Assembly: GCA_018806915.1 (NCBI GenBank)
Contig: JAGKQI010000052.1
Location: forward strand, 744,001 to 808,000
From: Phytophthora colocasiae
Lineage: Eukaryota; Oomycota; Peronosporomycetes; Peronosporales; Peronosporaceae
Direction: 5' to 3'
Length of the DNA stretch: 64,000 nucleotides
Position numbers and translations under genes: made by a program. Below are positions 30,812-41,361 of this stretch, piece by piece (within the stretch, counting starts at the first letter, position 1; every line of letters starts with the position of its first letter). The notes beneath the pieces are model-generated. The model searched no databases. It was not told the origin of the DNA and worked only from the letters and a program-made list of their open reading frames with translations.

Positions 30812-33596
30812 ATGGCAACCCCAAGCAGCGCCTCGGCGTCCGACGCACCTGCGACAGGCGCCTCGCCTTCACGCGCATCTTCCGATGCTCCTGCAGCGAC
30901 TGGCGCCAACGACAGTGGTGGCGGCACGGAAGTGTCTGCCGGAGCGGCTCCCGGCGGTTCCACGGCTGAGGATGACTTCAGGGAGGAGGACGACGGCAGC
31001 GGCCACGTGTCGGAGACTCCTGCACCTCCTTTCCCAGACACGGCGAAGGTACCTGGCTCGCTCGTGACCATCAGAGAGGCCTCCAGCGTCGGATTGTTCA
31101 AGCGCAAGGCTGTGTCCACTCTCACGTTGGGGCCCGGTCATTACACTTTGGAGGACATGAGCTCCGACGAGCGCGTCCGTATCGCTGGAGTCCCATTGGC
31201 AGATCGCCACTTGGAGCCTGGTGTCTTCGTCCAAGATGGGTATGGTGGTCTGGAGGGCATGGTCCAGCTGGAGAGTCTGTCAACTGCAGAGAAGTCCGAG
31301 TTGTTCCAGTTCTTCGATGATAAAGTGAACTTGGACTATCGCGTGCTGGTGCCCCGAGGTCGTCCTCTGGATGGGGATGCCCTGGATTCCGAAATGAACA
31401 ACCTGCTGGTCCGACGGGAATTTGCGTCTATCCTGACGCAGTTCGAACCCGAAGGTCTCGCGCGTCGCGTGTTCGGGACGGTCTCTCTCCTTCGTCGCGT
31501 CATCCAGAAGCTCTCCCGGGACCAGACACTGCTCGAAGATACAGACGCGGCGGTGACGGATGCACTGGCTGTCCAAGATTCCTTGGACAACTTGAAACGT
31601 GGGTCTCAGCTGAAAATTCAAGCCCTCGAGCGGCTTGTATCGATGTCGGCAGCCGAGAAGGAGGAACTCGTGCAGAACTTCCGAGCTGACACTTTACAGC
31701 TCATCCAAGAACACAAGCGCGACAAGCAAAGTCTCCAGCGTCAGGTTCGAGATCTGCAACAGCAACTAGCCGCCGCCAAGTCTCGTCAATCCTTCAGTCC
31801 AGTTGGACTCATGAACTTTCTCGGTCACGGTGGAGATGGAAATTCGGAACTCCAGTTGAACTGGGAGCGTCTCTTGGAACTTTTGATTCACTTTCGCGAT
31901 GGGGTCCCAGTGCCGTCGTCCTGGCGTACCATGATTACTGTGATGACTCCAGATGACACTCGGCACACGTTCCCGCCATTCACGCAACTTCCTTGTTCGG
32001 AAGACGGTGATGAATCCAAGGAAAGCGATCCTCCGGCCGGCGACGAGATCGACCTGACGAAGGATTCGTCCAAGTCTTCCGGTTCGTCGTCTTCCAAGAA
32101 GCGATCTAGACCTCCAGCCGGACCTTCAAGCTCCAAGCGCCGCAAGAAGTCTCGAAAGGCTCCAGAGGAGGCTCAGGGGCGACCCGAGGGGTGGATTGCT
32201 CACTCTAACGAAGACTGTCTCTCCGACAAGTACCCGTTGTCTTGGACTGTGGAGAAGGCTCGGAAGTCTCTGGCAGATCACCCGGTTGCTTGGGAGGATC
32301 TCCGTTTGGACGTCCAGATGCTGATTCGCACGGGCGTCCCGTTTCCAACTGTGATCGAGTGGCTGAACGATGATCGTGCGGCTCACTTTGGCTTCCAGTT
32401 GGATGTTCTCCTCTCGATGCTTGTCCGAATGATGTACTGGAACGCATTGGACGACGTCCACTGGACAAAGTATGTCCCTCGCCGCTACTTCAGTATGGCC
32501 GATGCCATTCTGGCTAACCTCGTGGAGCAAGATGTTCAGCCGGAGTTCTGGGGTCCAATGGTGGAAGGCGAGTCTGGAATTGAAGAAGATCCCGATCCTG
32601 ACGCTCTGGTCGAAGACAAGGATGACAAGTCCAAGGACGAGGACTTCCACCCGGACGACGACGGAAATGCCGAAGAAGAAGAAGAGGAGGAAGATATCAA
32701 GACTCCTCCTCCACGTTCTGCACGCCGTCGTCTGAGCTCCAGCAGTACACCTGCCACGCCGAAATCTTCCAAAAAGTCTCGTCGGACGAAGTCTGCCCGG
32801 ACGGCTCTCGCTCGGAAGGACTACGAAGACCTTACCCATTCGGAGAAAGAAGTGATCGAGAGCCCGGACGACGAGAACAAGTCGTGGCTGCACTACGGAG
32901 TCCGGGTGAAGCGTGGGGACCCTATGTATGGGGTGTCGCTTCAGACGTTTGGATTCCCGGACTACGCACCCAACCGTTGGGACATCAAGATCTTGAAGTC
33001 CCGTTCGACAACCAAGTTCTCAGAGATCCAGCAGCTCATGGCGGACGCACCTTGGAGTGAGATGTTTTCCAACCGGACCCAAACGTTCTTCTTTCACAAG
33101 CGCGATGACCTCTCGGATGACACGGTGGAAGCGTTGGGTCGGTGGATCAAGTTCGTCTCACGGAATGTCCGGTCGTTCTGGAACGCTGGTCACTGGTTGA
33201 CATTGGATGGTTCGGCCGATGCTCCCGCTCTCGTACGTCAGATGCAGAATGATCGGTCGAACCACCAAGCGTCCTTCCGGAAGCGCGTTCTCGCACTCCA
33301 AACGGAGCTGGATCCCGACATCCCGGACTCACTTTGGATGGAGCTGGCATCTGGGTGTACCCGCACAAGCTGTGCCACTGGATTCTCATGGATCCAAAGC
33401 ACGTCAACCCGGACACTCGGCGCCGTATACTGTCCAAGAGCAGTTGAAGATCTTGGACAAGCGTGAACCTGGACGAGCCCAATGGAGCCATTCCAAGTCG
33501 GACAAGGAGCGCATTGCGCACCTCCCACCAGACGTTCGTGCCAAGTTGATTCCGGCCGGACAACGCGTGAAGTTCTCTGACCTGTGGGCACTATGA
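30812..33596 (+). pseudogene. Antisense extra ORF of gypsy GB, unknown function
   Basis: A frame of about 880 codons from ATG at 30812 to 33466. Coding-like sequence continues in other frames to 33596, so two small indels (about 33350 and 33430) probably cut a protein of about 930 residues. The N-terminus is low-complexity Ala/Ser/Gly. A compact segment (about 100-220) and a coiled coil (about 260-320, LQRQVRDLQQQLAAAK) follow. Next come a Ser/Lys/Arg-rich, nuclear-signal-like stretch (about 420-455) and a second globular part (about 465-590). An acidic run (EEEEEEED) and a third globular part rich in Trp and Phe complete it. No named domain was recognised. It lies between integrase and the 3' LTR on the strand opposite gag-pol, as antisense ORFs do in some plant Tat-type elements. 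A captured gene or a structural protein are possible. Confidence 0.7.
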
Positions 33597-33893
33597 AAGT
33601 CCAAGCGAGTGTTTTCCATCTGGATGCCTTTCGTAGTCTTGCATATTTCATACGTAGTGACCCCACATTAATCATCCAGAATACACTCACCTTCATTTCC
33701 ATCACTGTTCCATCTCGTCATAGCTCGCCATCTCGTCTCCAATTTTCACCATTCGAAAACTCCAATCTCTAACATGTCCACAGTCACTCGAACACTCCAA
33801 AAGGTACAATAAAAATCAAATCAATGTCCGTCGTAACAGTTCCAATAGTCACACCACCCGGACGTCCAACATGCCATAAGACTTGTCGGACGT
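33597..33893. other. Convergent 3' ends of the antisense ORF and GB pol
   Basis: About 300 bp without a supported gene between the antisense ORF and the end of pol. It would carry both 3' untranslated regions. Nothing else is seen. Confidence 0.5.
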
Positions 33894-35300
33894 CTAAGCC
33901 CGGGATGATCGTCCCCTGCCTGCATCGCTTGGAATCTCGCCCGCGCTCTTTGCTCCTTGATTGAACTCATAGAGCAGGGCACCGCAGCTGAGTTGCGACA
34001 CAGGTAGCCATTCTGGTTCTGTCGTAACCTTTCCACTTGACCTGATACTCTCGGACCCTTTTTGAAGTTCGGGTCTGCTTGGACCATCGGAGATCCAAGA
34101 TCTTTTCGACCTCATACTCGTTGTTTCCGACATCCGGTTCCCAACTGTCTTCGGGAAGCAAGGCAGCGTCGAAATCATCGTCATCGTCCGGTTGAACTTC
34201 CACGGTTGGACGTTTCGGAAAGATGGCTCGTGGCTTCAGGCGACTAATGTGGACCCAAGGGTTGACACGATAACCCGTGTCCTCAACCTTGAGCTTCACT
34301 CGGAAGTCATCGTGCACCTCTTCAATCCGGAAAGGTCCATGCCACATGTGAGCCAATTTTCGACTAAGTCCCGTTTGAACCTTCGGAATGTACAGCCAGA
34401 CTGAATCTCCCTTTTCGAACCCGGACTTCAACCGGTCGGACAGTTCCTTCCACTTTTGCGTTTGGACCTCCGACCGGTGCCTCTTGGCCTTCTTTTGGAG
34501 ATCTTCAGCGAACGCAACAGCGTAACTGTAGTCACGTTGCACACTACGTCTCCACTCATAGGCTGTGCGCTCCGGGAGGCTATTGGCCTTTGGACCCAAC
34601 ATTGCCGAAATCGTACTCCGGGCGCCCCAGCCGTGCACCAAGTAAAAGGGAGTCTCCAACCGGGTGGCATCGAACGAAGTGTTCAAAGCGAACATCAACC
34701 GTTCAACATGGTCGTCCCAGTCGGACTGATCCGCTTCCATGATATAACCTCGGGTACTTCGGATGACCGTTTGGACTGACCGTTCTTGTTGACCGTTCGC
34801 CTGAGGGCGATATCCCAAAGTAGCCCGTTGGAGACTTCCAGCAGATTTCGGAAACATCCGAACACCGCACTCATGAACCTTGGATCTTGGTCATGTCGGA
34901 TCATCGAACTGGCACCAAACTTTTGGAAGACCACTTGCTCGTAGACTTCAGCAACATCTTGGGCAGTCGTTGAACTCATTGGTTTGCACATGACATATCC
35001 GGAGAACATATCTTGGAACAATAATAAGAACGTATTCCCACGAGCCGACTTCGGAAGATGAGTGACGAAATCCATCGACACCACTTGGAATGGATATGCC
35101 GGTTCGATGTTTCCAGGCGACGGTCCTCCATTTGGAGGCCGTCCCTTTCCACTGGCACAATCCACACACTCCTTCACATGCCGTTCAACATCCGCATACA
35201 TTCCAGGCCAGTAGAACTCCAAGAGTAACTTTTCGTGAGTCCGACGGATACCTTGGTGACCACCTTGGAAATCCTCATGGGCATACCGGAGTGACTCTGG
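33894..35300 (-). pseudogene. GB integrase with GPY/F and chromodomain
   Basis: The HHCC zinc-binding region (GGHQGIRRTHEKLL...CVDCASG) is near 35180-35280. The catalytic core has D in SMDFVTHL (about 35070), D in RHDQDPRFMS and E in PQANGQQERS (about 34790). A GPY/F motif (WHGPFRIEEV) lies near 34340, and a chromodomain (EYEVEKILDLR, YQVKWKGY) near 34030-34110. Frameshifts break it at about 34855, between the second D and E, and inside the chromodomain at about 34010. The family function is insertion of element DNA, with the chromodomain biasing it to marked chromatin. It is inactive as it stands, but all key residues remain. Confidence 0.85.
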
Positions 35301-35921
35301 AACAACCAACCTCAAATCACCCAAAAAATCGCGTGGACGCTTCTGGGTGACAGTAGTCATCCGGTACAGCACATCTCGACTGTCCAACGTGAACAGGTCT
35401 GCGACCTTGGCAATCTTTCGGAGTCTCCGGGGGGAGAACCGTTGGAACTCTCCTTTCAGAAATGACTTCAGCTCAGACAAGTACTTGTCAGCGTCTTGGT
35501 GGACCTTGATCCTCCGCCATCGCTCTGCCTGGAACTCCAGTGGCCCCATTGGAGGTCCATCTGGGCGTCCAACCGGTTCATCATCATTCTGAGCTATTGC
35601 AGCCATGACTCGAGCGGCGAACGTCAGGGGGGCAGATTCTGATCCAGTGAGATTTTCTCCAAGCCGAGGATTGTCATCTGAACTTCCACCAACTTGGATG
35701 TCGTCCGCTGGCCCCTGGGCACTCATGCGCACAGAACTTGAAGGCTGATCATCTGGCGGTTCATCTTTCAGAGTATGACCATCCGGAGGTTCAACTGGTC
35801 CGTTGTCTTTTGGAGTGATCTTGACTTCCGGAACCTTAGGCTTCATCAACTTTTCCGGAATCTTGGATACGTACTCCAAATGACGTAGGTCACTTTCATC
35901 CTCGACATCCCATGACGCTCC

Positions 35922-36311
35922 CAAGAGTAAAGTCTTGGAAGTAAGATAGTCGGCGGCCTGGTTGTAGTCTCGCTTGAGATGCACCAATCGGACCCTCTGG
36001 AACTTTGCCTTCAAAACCTCCGCCTCCGCAAGGTGTTTTTGGAGGTGCGGTTGATTGCAGTTGATCAGACCCTGAACTTGTTGAATCACGATCCGAGAAT
36101 CTCCAACGATAACTAGCTCTTGGACCTTCCGATCGGACGCCATCAGCATACCTTTCAGAAGGCCGTGGTACTCGGCATCGTTCACGGTGACATCTTCCAA
36201 GATGAAACCTCGAGCCTCGAGGATAGTCCAACCGGGTAACTTCCAGAGGATGCATCCACAACTGCCCTTCCGGTTGGAGGTCTTGGCAGCTCCGTCGAAA
36301 CTCAGAACGAC
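35922..36311 (-). CDS. GB second, archaeal-type RNase H (aRNH)
   Basis: Uninterrupted domain of about 130 residues within the 34695-36587 frame. All four metal ligands of type I RNase H are visible in order: D in SFDGAA, E in NDAEYHGLL, D in VGDSRIVIQQ and D in NQAADYL. The FDGA...AEY...GDS...AD pattern is that of archaeal/plant-type RNase HI rather than the retroviral-type domain that precedes it. Such a second RNase H is known from plant Tat elements and from oomycete gypsy elements (Chronos/Archon groups). It probably degrades the RNA strand in place of the upstream domain, whose frame is broken here. A Pro/Asp-rich spacer (about 35300-35900) links it to integrase. Confidence 0.82.
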
Positions 36312-36399
36312 GCCTTCGTAGTCGGACTCCAACATCTCGATACTCATCACTGGTGGTTTCCGGATGCGTCCCTTCAGTGGAATCAACGACTCCGAGATT

Positions 36400-38826
36400 T
36401 CGTCCAAGTGTTCACGAGGAGTGATTCCGGCGCCCATAATGGCCGCTAAACCATCTTCATCCCGTTGGACCTTCCGAATGTCCAAATTCCAGTGGGACAG
36501 TGTGAGTCCCCAGGGTACACACCGTCCATCTGCCGACTTGGAATTGATAACCCACTTCAAGACGGAGTACCGTGTGTACACGATCAACTTGGACTGTTCA
36601 ACCAGCGTCCGGAAAACTTGGAGTACTCTCAGTATTGCGATGACCTCCTTTTCCGCAATGTGATATCGCAGTTCAGAGTCGTTTAGAACGCGACCGGTAT
36701 ATCTGACCGGGATGGATTACACCATCATACTCCTGGCCCAAGACAGCGCAAGCCGCCCAAGCATTTGCATGTGGGATGATCACGAACGGTCGAGTCCGGT
36801 CGGGGTGTCGAAGCAGTGGAGTCGAAACGATCTTGTGCTTCAGAAGTCCGAACGCTTCCTTGGCCTGATCCAAGTTCCGGCCGGACTTGATCTGCTCATC
36901 AGTTAACTCATACAACACTGCGGCGACCACCGGAAAATCTTCGATGAACTTGTGGTAATAGTTCAAACTTCCAAGGAACGATTGGACCCCTTTCAGAGTG
37001 TTCGGAAATGGTAGGTCCAAAACGCCCTTCGCGATTTTTGGAGTCGCTCTGATACCCTCCGCACTGATCTCGTGGGACAAGTACGGGATGGTCAGTTTTC
37101 CAAACTCGCTCTTCGGAAGGCTCACCGAGATGTTCCAATATCGGAGTCGAAACAGAAGTGCGTTCAAGTTCTTCGCATAGCTGATCCCATGTTGGAGCAC
37201 CATGAGCAATGTCGTCGATATACGAACTTCGACCTAACACCGGGCTCATCTGTGACGGAGCAGGGATGTTCCGTTGGAAGACTGTCATGGTGTCCGACAG
37301 GTTCGGCACTTGAACCCCAACGGGTTGATCGTCCAAAAGTGAATGCTCCGGTCGGTCCAATCCCCAGAAATTCCATAACCTCCGGTTGAACTTCAGCTTC
37401 TTCCTCTGGCGGAGTCGGACAAAACCCCACAGACAATTAAGTTGATAACCGCCTGGTAGACTAGTGGAGCATTCTTCAGTCCAAATGGCATTCTCACCCA
37501 TTGGAAGTGTCCAAACGGACATACGAAAGCCGAGATCAGTTTCGCCCTCTCGGACATCCGGATGGCCCAGAATCCACTGGCCATGTCAAGACTCATAAAC
37601 CACATCGCACTTTCGAATCCAATCAGCAAATCGTCGATCAGAGGTAGCGGGTAGTTCGACAGTAAGATGAACCCATTCACGACCCGGTAGTCAATGCACA
37701 TCCGGATGTCGATCCCATTCTTCTTCAGAACAATGACGATCGGAGAGGCCCATGGGCTTTCGGAATGTTCAATCAGACCTGTCTCCAGAAGCTTCTTGAG
37801 CAACTCGTACACCTTGATCGCCAAGTGAGGAGCTATCGATCGGGGTCGTTGAGCGACAGGTTTTGCCGACCCGACGTCCAAGTCGCATATCACACCTCTG
37901 GCTGGAGCAGGAGCCGCATTACCGTCTCCCAAGAAAATACTCCGATGGCGCTTCAGAATTTCCCGAAGTTTACGTTCCTCTTCTGGAGTAGTTTTTCCCG
38001 GTTCACCTACATCGGCCGATTCGATATCACACTTTGGAGTCAGCTCATGTATTTCCGGAAGCATAACCAGCTGCTCACGCAACTGGGACAACATGTCGCT
38101 TCCCTCATGTACATATACAGCTGGCTCCAAGTTCAACTCTTCGGCATTCACGTGCAGGCATCGGACGAACTTGGTCTCTAGCTTCCGGATGGCTCGATTT
38201 ACCACGTCCAACTTGGACTCATCCTCCGACTGGACATCTTCAGATTCGAGTTCTTCAACCAACGTTTCTTCCGGAAAGCATTCTCCGTCAGCATCACTAA
38301 TCGCGTCGAAAAATTCATCATCACTTAAATCTCCAGTTGGATCACCATCTGACCTTTCCAAAATCGTCAATTTTGTCGATCGTTCCACGGGTACACCTTT
38401 ATCATCCATGCTAATCACATCGAAAAAATCCTCATCATCCGAACTTCCAACAGGCTCATCGTTGGTAGGACAATCATCACTGCCTCCATCAGACACTTCA
38501 TCGGGGGTGAATCCAGCATCTTCTGGCTGTTTGGTAACAGAATCTGCAACTTCTGGATGTAACACCTTCTGAACTTCCGACGGTGGAATCTGCAGTTGGA
38601 CCATATGAACCCTGGTACTCCCACGCGGCGACCGTGTCAACAACTTCTTCGGCCATGGGTATTTCGGTCTTTGGACCGACGGCGGCGCAGACTCGACATC
38701 ATTTGAGGTACTTCTCCTGTCGGAGCTGTTCCTGTCTGGAATTCGTATTCTCGTAAATGAGCACTTCCCACTCACGGTACCTCCGAAGTCCGGGCCGAAC
38801 AAATCTTCCGAACGGGTAACACCCAT
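36400..38826 (-). pseudogene. GB reverse transcriptase and first RNase H
   Basis: A frame of 477 codons (37393-38826) holds an acidic linker and the RT fingers and palm: GLIEHSESPWASPIVIV, MCIDYRVVN, SLDMASGFW and MPFGLKNAP. The catalytic box SYIDDIAHG is at about 37210-37225 in the next frame. The thumb (FLGSLNYYHKFI) and the retroviral-type RNase H start (about 36750-36850) follow, with its end (YTRYSVLKWVINSK) in a third frame at 36475-36587. At least three frameshifts (about 37430, 37210 and 36690) separate the parts, so this copy is dead although the YIDD box is intact. Confidence 0.85.
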
Positions 38827-39620
38827 ACTCTACAATCTGAGCCACAGTAGTATTCGTCCCAAGCCAGACATCCTTTCCGAGATATTCACCACTCGGACTG
38901 CAACCGCCCAGGACTTCGCTCCATAGATGAGTTGAGTCACCCAACGGTCACTACGACCAGCCCACACAACTTCGCGCTGTGGGTTACTCTGACCGTAGTT
39001 AATCCGAATGACAGTCTGTTTACCCGGTTGAGGCATATCGTCCCTGACGGTCGAACGTCCAACCGTAGTCCTTTCCTTTGCTGGTCGAATGTCCGACCAG
39101 ACAACATCACGTTTTCTTCATCCGGCAACTGAACCAATCCTTCTCGAACGCACAGTCGTACTCCAGCTGAGTACATGAAGTCCATTCCAAGTAACACGTC
39201 AACACCTTCACCGATGTTCGCCACCCATAATTCCAGAACGTAAACCACGTTCAGTCCAAGGGTGATCTTCACTTCGGTCCGGGCGGTAATCACGGTTGAA
39301 CTCCACCCAATCCGACACCCGGAGCTGCTTCTCAAAGTTCAATTTGAGCTTGAGCCTACGCGCAAGGTCTAAGCTCAACATGCTCACAGAAGCTCCGGAG
39401 TCCAAAAGGATGTCGGTCCGACAATTGTTCACTGCACCATGCACCATCGCAACTCTCTTTGAACTGTCCGAACGGTGTTCTTCCCACCATCCGTAACCTT
39501 CTCCCGGTTTCAGCCTGAACTCCAACGGGGTGTCATCCAGATTGTCTGGATTCCAATCGTCTGAAAGTTCATCTCCGACCGGATCGCCAAAGTCACTACC
39601 AACCGGAGTTCGAGAGTCGT
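38827..39620 (-). pseudogene. GB aspartic protease
   Basis: Retropepsin-like domain with the motif ILLDSGASVSML near 39390-39430, and a second half with GVDVLLGMDFMYSAGV near 39170-39215 in another frame (shift near 39300). A tail rich in charged residues runs to the RT linker. It would cleave the polyprotein. It is broken by at least two frameshifts. Confidence 0.8.
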
Positions 39621-39849
39621 CATCGATAATTGTCGTCATGCATTGATGGTTAACCTGTCGCTTCAACTCTGGTCCAACATACGCTAACACACACAATTCG
39701 GGGGTTTTCTTCAGCCCGGCGCGTTCTGGATCCCCATCCAGCGGGCTTATTGGTTTGACGGCTGTTCCCCTGAATTGTCCTCCGGATCCAAAAGTTGGTT
39801 CCGGATGGCAGTCGGTATGTCTAGCGCACCTTGTCGGATCAGGTTCTTG

Positions 39850-40030
39850 ATATCTTGGAACGCCTTGAACTCTCCACACGGTCCTTCATGATACTTGTTG
39901 CAGAATTCACACTGTCGAGTCCGGCAGAAGCGGGGCGGATGTCCCTTTCGATGGCATCTTTCACATTCAATGTCCGCCCAGCAATCTTCCTTGACATGTC
40001 CAAAACCCCGGCAATTCTCGCAATATCTCG
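39850..40030 (-). pseudogene. GB Gag nucleocapsid: three zinc knuckles
   Basis: Read in one minus-strand frame: CENCRGFGHVKEDC and CERCHRKGHPPRFC both have C-x2-C-x4-H-x4-C spacing, and a third, shorter CEFCNKYHEGPC follows. The bases belong to the end of gag before protease. The frame differs from that of the capsid ORF upstream, so at least one shift lies between about 40030 and 40300. It binds RNA in the family. Confidence 0.8.
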
Positions 40031-40263
40031 CGGAGTAATTCGATTCCGGAATCCTTGTCGCTTGGAGTCCGGATGGCCTTGACGTCCGGAATCCGTATGG
40101 TCATTCGGACTTCGAGACTTCCATCCACCTTCCTGAAGGATCTTGAACACTGCGTCCGAAAGATCATCCATAGTTGAAAAAGTGACGTTTGAACTCTCGG
40201 AGTTCGGAGTGTCCGAAGTCGCATTCGCTTCCGGGGTGGTTGTGGCTTCATCTTCTTGGAACG

Positions 40264-41361
40264 TCACATGACGGTCATCATCGTCCGAAGTATCGTCACC
40301 TGAGTGAGATATGCCCGTCCGGACCGCTTCAACCGGAGTTTGTCACGGGACACATTGTCCGCCCGGAAGTCCCGTTTTGGAGGAGGGGTATCGTAGTCGT
40401 CATCCAAATTCAAGTCTTCGTGCTGTTTCAAGACGTACTCGACGTCCTTCAGACTTCGGAGACGCTGACCTTGGAGTGTCGTCCGGAGGCGGGAGTCTAA
40501 AAGCTTCTTCATGAAAACCTTCAGATGGTCTTCGCGGCGCTTACTCGATCCATCGGTTTCAATACCCGCTCGGTCCGCCACCTTGTTCAACCGGTAGTAG
40601 AACTCCAACGGGGTCTCCGACTTCTTTTGGATCATCGTGTAATAGCGTTCCGCATCCGAAGTCTTCGCCTTGCAATATCGCTCTCGGAATGCCTTCAAGA
40701 AGGGCTTCCACTTCCGACGCACTTTGGAGTCCAAATTCGCACGCCAATTCCGGACAGCCGGGGACATCTTCAACTTCATTTCGTAGATCTTGACATTGTC
40801 CGCCCAGCCGCCCTGAACTGCCATACTTTGAAATCGCTCTAACCAGCGCATCCGGTTGGACAACGTGGCCTTCTCGTCGAAGTCTTCCAACGTGCTTGCG
40901 TTTACGAAAGGCTTGAACAGGTACGTAGTCGTCCCATTCGGACCAGTCGTTGTCGTGAGTGCCGGAGTTGCGTCTTCAAACGAGCTGCTATCGAAGCTTC
41001 CAGAGTCAGAATCACTGCTCGAACTCGAACTCGAACCGGAAGAACTTGGATCATCGTCGGAGTATCTCTTCCTCCGGGTGGAGGACGGCTTCCTCAACGA
41101 CTTGTCCTTCCTCGACGAGGTCTTCTTCGGTACATATGAACGTCTCGAGGAGCTCCGTCCGGACGTGTCCTTCGACCCCTTCTGGACATCACGCGAGCTC
41201 CGTCCGGACATACTTCGTCGTCCAGCGTCTGCATCTTTCCTCGCCACCAGAGCCTGCTGCGTCGGCGCCTTCGCCTCGTGAGTCTTGGGCGCTTTCGTCT
41301 CCCGTGTGACAACTTGGAGGGCGGCCGCAAGTTGAGCGGCCAGCAATCCATCCGGATCCAA
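40264..41361 (-). CDS. GB Gag capsid region
   Basis: A 365-codon frame. The first 130 residues are basic and Ser-rich with a long Ser run. The segment at about 160-280 is a retrotransposon-gag capsid (LERFQSMAVQGGWADN, RERYCKAKTSDAERYY, ETPLEFYYRLNKVADRAG). A basic tail then leads toward the zinc knuckles. Capsid forms the particle shell. Short, high-frequency TCCGGA and TCCGAA motifs run through the DNA. The C-terminal end is altered by the frameshift before the knuckles. Confidence 0.8.
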   Translation of the reverse strand: MDPDGLLAAQLAAALQVVTRETKAPKTHEAKAPTQQALVARKDADAGRRSMSGRSSRDVQKGSKDTSGRSSSRRSYVPKKTSSRKDKSLRKPSSTRRKRYSDDDPSSSGSSSSSSSDSDSGSFDSSSFEDATPALTTTTGPNGTTTYLFKPFVNASTLEDFDEKATLSNRMRWLERFQSMAVQGGWADNVKIYEMKLKMSPAVRNWRANLDSKVRRKWKPFLKAFRERYCKAKTSDAERYYTMIQKKSETPLEFYYRLNKVADRAGIETDGSSKRREDHLKVFMKKLLDSRLRTTLQGQRLRSLKDVEYVLKQHEDLNLDDDYDTPPPKRDFRADNVSRDKLRLKRSGRAYLTQVTILRTMMTVM

